Below are positions 59,591 through 64,000 of a stretch of DNA of 64,000 nt, piece after piece (position 1 is the first letter of the stretch; every line of letters starts with the position of its first letter). The notes under the pieces were generated by a model. That model was not told where the DNA came from, made no database searches, and worked only from the letters and a program-made list of their open reading frames with translations. The DNA lies in contig CANNZV010002592.1 in the NCBI GenBank assembly GCA_947561585.1, forward strand, positions 74,311-138,310, read 5' to 3'. Source of the DNA: Caprella mutica. Taxonomy: Eukaryota; Arthropoda; Malacostraca; Amphipoda; Caprellidae. Both the position numbers and the translations under genes were made by a program.

Positions 59591-61367
59591 TAAGAAATTT
59601 AAATGAAAAGTATTAAACTTTAGTTTTAATTTTAAATAATTCTTTTAATTTTGACTTAAAAAATTGTTGTATATAATTGTACCAGTATGGGGGATATTAA
59701 AACAGAATTTAATTAATCATATAATTTTAACTAATATTATTGCTGCGAGCACATGAATGGACGATAGGGGCTACAACTGTATCACTGCGAAAACGGGGAA
59801 TATTGCCGCAAAAACCCCTCACAGCACGAAAGATAGAGAATCCGCCTGGTCTCTGCACATGTACTGGCCTACGCACTGATGTGGCTGTAAATTTAAAGGG
59901 CACGTTAGATTCAGTCAAACTAAATAGGTAATCGAGAACTTTAGATTTAAATAAAGAAATTCAGTTAAAAAAATTAAATTACAAAGGACTTAGGAATTGA
60001 AGATTAAAATAGTTCGGTAGTGATAATTTCTAGATTAGCAGGTATATATATTTTATCAAATTAAACAAAGTAAGTATATGAAAAGGTACGTATCTATGAA
60101 AAGGTACGTATCTATGAAAAGGTAAGTATCTATGAAAAGGTAAGTATCTATGAAAAGGTAAGTATCTATGAAAAGGTAAGTATCTATGAAAAGGTAAGTA
60201 TCTATGAAAAGGTAAGTATCTATGAAAAGGTAAGTATCTATGAAAAGGTAAGTATCTATGAAAAGGTAAGTATCTATGAAAAGGTAAGTATCTATGAAAA
60301 GGTAAGTATCTATGAAAAGGTAAGTATCTATGAAAAGGTAAGTATCTATGAAAAGGTAAGTATCTATGAAAAGGTAAGTATCTATGAAAAGGTAAGTATC
60401 TATGAAAAGGTAAGTATCTATGAAAAGGTAAGTATCTATGAAAAGGTAAGTATCTATGAAAAGGTAAGTATCTATGAAAAGGTAAGTATCTATGAAAAGG
60501 TAAGTATCTATGAAAAGGTAAGTATCTATGAAAAGGTAAGTATCTATGAAAAGGTAAGTATCTATGAAAAGGTAAGTATCTATGAAAAGGTAAGTATCTA
60601 TGAAAAGGTAAGTATCTATGAAAAGGTAAGTATCTATGAAAAGGTAAGTATCTATGAAAAGGTAAGTATCTATGAAAAGGTAAGTATCTATGAAAAGGTA
60701 AGTATCTATGAAAAGGTAAGTATCTATGAAAAGGTAAGTATCTATGAAAAGGTAAGTATCTAAGTAAAGGTAAGTATCTAAGTAAAGGTAAGTATCTAAG
60801 TAAAGGTAAGTAAATAATTAAATAGTAAGGAAATCCTAATGGAAAATCTAAATTTTGGTCTTGCGGAATAGTTTAATATCAAAGCACAGTATATAGGTTC
60901 GTAACGGTAATGAGGAGTTTACTCTAAGTGAAATTATAATGGTAATAAGTTTTACCAAGGTATGTAAAGTATTGTAATCTGCAGTTAAAAGGGGACGGGT
61001 ATTTACACATCTTAGTGTCTCATCATCTCAGCGTTGGTAATAGGTAACGCTACGAAATTCTCCATATCCAAGTCTATAGGGTAGACTTGATTCACTCTAG
61101 TTTTGTAGGGAATTATAGTGCACTCATACTTAGTGACAACTTTGTAGAAAGGACAATCTTCGGAGTGTTCACTTTACACCTGTTGTCCTAGTGGATGATG
61201 GAAGCTGACTGCTGATAGACTTGAGACAGGGATTAAAATATACATGGGGAGAGCAAACTGAAGGCAGTGGTGCGCATTTTAATAATTTAACTTTTTACGA
61301 ACCATGTAAATTATGCCAAAACTGCTAATTTCGAATTTGCTCTCATTGAAATTAAATATTTTAGACA
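59591..61367 (-). repeat. 5' LTR of the BEL/Pao-type element (1,777 bp)
   Basis: Direct repeat of 55,042-56,440. The first base pair is TA instead of TG in plus orientation, a single change at the terminus; the other end is CA. It is 378 bp longer than the 3' LTR, entirely due to the internal array (exactly 21 extra 18 bp units). Promoter and polyadenylation signals for the element should lie here, but no specific motif was identified with confidence. Confidence 0.92.
60070..60810 (+). repeat. 18 bp splice-donor-like array, 5' LTR (~41 units)
   Basis: Same unit as in the other LTR, with two leading GGTACGTATC units, about 36 GGTAAGTATCTATGAAAA units and only three terminal GGTAAGTATCTAAGTAAA units (eight in the other LTR). 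The units are almost perfectly homogeneous, which implies very recent expansion or conversion. Confidence 0.95.
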
Positions 61368-61640
61368 TGAGTCGATAGAGTCGAGTCATGAGTTGATAGT
61401 GGCGAATCATGAGTCAATAGAGTCAAGTTATGAGTCGATAGAGTCGAGTCATGAGTTGATAGAGGTGAGTAATGAGTCAATAGAGTCGAGTCATTAGTCG
61501 ATCTACTTACTTGGGAAAATGACATGAGAGCCTAGTGAATGGGGAGATAAGGAACCGAAAAAGTCAGGATAAGAACCGAATAATTGAGGATAAGAGTCGA
61601 ATAAGTGAAGATATAAACCTAATAAATGAGGGTAAATTCG
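61368..61640. repeat. 21 bp satellite, right part, with degenerate tail
   Basis: Starts with TGAGT (the target duplication) and continues as 21 bp units TCATGAGTCGATAGAGTCGAG to about 61,505. After a short break a diverged 21 bp periodicity (GATAAGAACCGAATAATTGAG type) continues to about 61,635. The 81-codon frame at 61,535-61,780 is generated by it. Confidence 0.82.
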
Positions 61641-61675
61641 GATTCATCGACAAATTCTCATTTTCAAAATGTATA

Positions 61676-61715
61676 CAGGGTGTTTCATTTCATTTCCTAC
61701 AAAATTTGACAGCTT
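61676..61715 (+). mobile_element. Solo Tc1/mariner-like terminal repeat
   Basis: TA followed by CAGGGTGTTTCATTTCATTT, a typical start of a Tc1/mariner inverted repeat. No matching right end was found in the window, so this is a fragment or chance. Confidence 0.3.
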
Positions 61716-61904
61716 GCATAAAAATAAAAATAAACTATTTTTCAGGTATTATACATAAAATGTCTAAAAATGCTTCGTAATCAATGTATTGATACTCTGA
61801 TTCTACATATGTATTTTTTAGACATACACACTACATAATTATGGAATTTCACATAAAACAAAGATGGGTCCTGGAAACCTAAATTTATCATTCTAAATGT
61901 TCAA

Positions 61905-61956
61905 TTTTTTTTCTAAAATTATCGAAAATGTGGAACTGTTCGGTAACTTGAATCTC
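61905..61956. mobile_element. Single end of the 'GTAAGTTCC' MITE family
   Basis: AATTATCGAAAATGTGGAAC then TGTTCGGTAACTTGAAT is the right-type end; no left end was found. Confidence 0.5.
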
Positions 61957-61975
61957 TGTGTCTCATTTAGAGGGT

Positions 61976-62722
61976 ATCCGGACAACTGCCATGCAAAAAA
62001 CTTCCATGTAGAAAACTGCCAGGTGTAAAACTGCCAGGCGGAAAACTGCCAGGCGGAAAACTGCCGGAGCGTAAAACTACCAGGCGGAAAACTGCTAGAA
62101 TGACTTCATTCTTTTTTACTTAGTTTACAAAACAAAAATTATTGTTATTTGTAGACAAATTTATTATTCGTTTTAATACATCATTATATAAATATAAAGT
62201 ATAAAGTGTTGTATATATAAAGTGTTGCGTAATTGAGAAGGAGAATAAAATTGTAAATGTAATAAATATTGAACATTCATATTAGTTGATCAAACATTAA
62301 CTTAATTCATTGTATAATTCAAAATGATATTACTGTGAGAATATCTATTTAGCTAGTAATCACAAATTAGTACACGCGGTTTTCAACGTTTGCTTCGGAA
62401 CCAAATGCTATATTGCGAACATTAAAAACAAGAGACTATATATACGTAATTAAATGAGATTTTAAAAATTTGTGTGACTTAGCATGCATATATGTTAAAA
62501 ATGGTAATTGTAATATCTTTGTGTGTACTTAAGTTTCGTTTACTGTGTGTTTAATAAGATAGCTTTGTTGAAATATTATTTTCCTTTGAATATTATGTAA
62601 TCCAATATCTATATTGCTGTTCGGAGGGCGAACAGCTTTTTTTTTTAAATTAGAAAAATATCATTATGGACTAAAGTCAATAAATTGCCGGTCAGTTTTC
62701 CGCCTGTCAGTTTTCCGTGTAC
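61976..62722 (-). mobile_element. Minisatellite-ended element A, copy 2 (both ends)
   Basis: Left end: about seven 15 bp units of GGCGGAAAACTGCCA type (61,982-62,095). Right end: two units in inverse orientation (CCGGTCAGTTTTCCGCCTGT, CAGTTTTCCG; 62,688-62,720). The ends are thus inverted repeats built from one minisatellite. The right ~350 bp are homologous to copy 1 at 50.45-50.89 kb in reverse complement. The interior is non-coding and has a palindromic CTGTTCGGAGGGCGAACAG at 62,618-62,636. Copy 1 has the expanded array on the end that is short here, so array size changes independently at each end. Confidence 0.75.
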
Positions 62723-62729
62723 GCTTTTA

Positions 62730-62905
62730 GAGATGTCCCATGTATGTCTCTCTTCTGCAGTTATTCCATGTATTTTCTAAATGTGTTCCATGTCTCTTTT
62801 ACAGATGTTCCATGTCTATAACAGATAGTTTCAATTTATGTTTTATAGATGTTCCAGGTTTCTTTCAGAGATATTCAATGTCTCTTTCAGAGATGTATTG
62901 ACTGT
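62730..62905. repeat. ~22-30 bp tandem repeat (TGTTCCATGTCTCTTTTACAGA type)
   Basis: About seven irregular units with AGATGT(T/C)CCATGT followed by CTCTTT. It adjoins the right end of element A copy 2. Non-coding. Confidence 0.65.
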
Positions 62906-64000
62906 CTCCATCACGATGGGTACTGAAACATTAATATTATGCTACATAATCAGTTATAATTTCAGGTAATAGAGAAGGTGTCACCCATTGAACTAAGCCT
63001 CTAAGGGTGAACTCATATTTAGAGTAGGGCTTTGGTATATTTTTATGAACATAACTCACTTTCCAAATGGTATAGTGTGCAAATGAGATGGGGTCTGCAG
63101 CATAATATCTTCCCTTCCCTGTTTCAGATTAACATTAACGCTTATGATTAAAATAAGACAAACCGTAAATAGTCATTAAGGAATGTGTAAAATAACTGAA
63201 TAATGAAGAAACTGCTGTAATTTTAGCCGCTATATTACTTCAACATTGCTCAATTTTTCTTTATTTCTTTCTTCAGTAACAATCTCGATTATTTTTCTGC
63301 TATTGTTTTAATTAAAGATCATTGAAACTCTGTCGCGCTACACATAAATATATTTCTGTATACACAATATATTCATGGTAGAGATTCTGTGTGAATAAGA
63401 AAATGTTACTGTGTGAGCCCATTGGACGTGTGATGTATGTCACCCTGAGTGTGATTAGCATCATCAAGTGACGAGCGTGAGAGCTACACAAACGCGGTGG
63501 TGTTATGCCAATGATCACCAAAGTGCGCAGATATTTAGTCGATAAGAAGGGATATGGTAATTTATCTCCTAGTTGATACATGGTGAGTCGAAAAGTATGT
63601 AAATTGAGTCTATTGATGATGAGAGAAGAAGTGTTGCTTATAAAATTTCTTGGAATATATGAACACACAAAATTGTTTAATAAATGAACTAATTAGCTTT
63701 ACTTAATAAAAACCATTATTGAACTAGCATGTTTTCCTCCTTTACCAACAAATTACCACTGCAAACTCATTCATTTCTACTGTTCTCTTCAGCTCTTTGC
63801 ACATGTACGTACATTCTAATGCCTGTCATTGTCCAAACCTTTGTATTTCGAATAAAAGTTAGATATGTTCAACCATCAAAAGCAAGACAAACGCAGCACC
63901 CGAGAACGAATAGTTTGCTCTCTTACTTTGATCATCCTTCTGAAAAAACGTTATCTTCTGAAGGAATCTTCTAATTAAGAAGGGGATCTTCTTATAAAAT
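62906..64000. other. Intergenic DNA with two doubtful frames
   Basis: The minus frame at 63,312-63,668 (118 codons) crosses a GC-richer island (63,395-63,590); its middle reads TMYQLGDKLPYPFLSTKYLR. The plus strand of the same island also has an open segment (RGGVMPMITKVRRYLVDKKG). Neither is recognised, and which strand is coding, if any, cannot be decided. The plus frame at 63,729-63,974 (81 codons, MFSSFTNKLPLQTHSFLLFS) has a hydrophobic start but no other support. Confidence 0.3.

Larger units (their letters stand above)
55042..61367 (-). mobile_element. BEL/Pao-type LTR retrotransposon, non-autonomous, 6.3 kb
   Basis: Two LTRs in direct orientation (1,399 and 1,777 bp) enclose a 3,150 bp interior. 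The 5 bp string TGAGT lies immediately outside both ends (55,037-55,041; 61,368-61,372), a target duplication of the size expected for BEL/Pao. The interior carries a gag-protease frame and a fragment of the pol zinc-binding region on the minus strand. Reverse transcriptase, RNase H and the integrase core are missing; the space for them, ~90 bp between the two frames, is far too small. Near-identical LTRs argue for recent insertion, so enzymes were probably supplied in trans by a complete relative. Confidence 0.88.

Overview
This window is a strongly AT-rich stretch of eukaryotic, probably arthropod-type, genomic DNA. It holds no intact, recognisable host gene. Almost every supportable feature is a transposable element, a remnant of one, or a tandem repeat. 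Mariner elements of the DD37D type, a BEL/Pao retrotransposon, a piggyBac derivative and many small TA-flanked MITEs are typical of arthropods, and a copepod would fit. The species is inference; nothing in the sequence settles it. An assembly gap lies at 2,104-2,626.

Layout. 0-13 kb: AT-rich intergenic DNA with one MITE, one copy of a ~100 bp dispersed repeat and a 71 bp higher-order satellite (10.9-11.4 kb). 13-24 kb: a 3'-truncated DD37D mariner (minus strand), a second TA-flanked Tc1/mariner remnant (16.75-17.72 kb), and an internally deleted piggyBac-like element with 16 bp inverted ends (21.87-23.48 kb) next to an unusual minisatellite. 24-37 kb: mostly unrecognised DNA with MITEs, a truncated mariner (34.2-34.85 kb) and the inverted second copy of the dispersed repeat. 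37-49 kb: an 18 bp satellite, two Tc1/mariner elements (one nearly full length, 46.62-47.91 kb) and several minisatellite-ended structures. 49-55 kb: fold-back-like elements whose ends are made of 15-16 bp tandem units. 55.04-61.37 kb: one LTR retrotransposon of the BEL/Pao group, minus strand, with a 5 bp target duplication, inserted in a 21 bp satellite. 61.4-64 kb: remaining satellite and a minisatellite-ended element related to the one at 50.4 kb.

The best-defined coding unit is the retrotransposon. It carries one long gag-protease frame (681 codons) and a short frame that looks like a remnant of the integrase zinc-binding region. Reverse transcriptase, RNase H and the integrase core are absent, yet its LTRs differ at only about 1% of positions outside their arrays. 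It is best read as a young, non-autonomous derivative moved in trans. Each LTR contains an 18 bp tandem array whose unit, on the strand opposite to gag, is a near-perfect 5' splice-site (U1-binding) sequence: about 20 copies in one LTR and about 41 in the other, differing by exactly 21 units.

The other recurring theme is small elements whose termini are short minisatellites (50.45, 53.41-54.47, 61.98-62.72 kb, and less clearly 21.75/24.41, 42.93 and 48.48-49.00 kb). They have different unit sequences but similar unit length and composition. This architecture, and the splice-donor array inside the LTRs, are the observations most worth following up. A few short open stretches behind good splice acceptors could be terminal exons of unrecognised genes, with low confidence.
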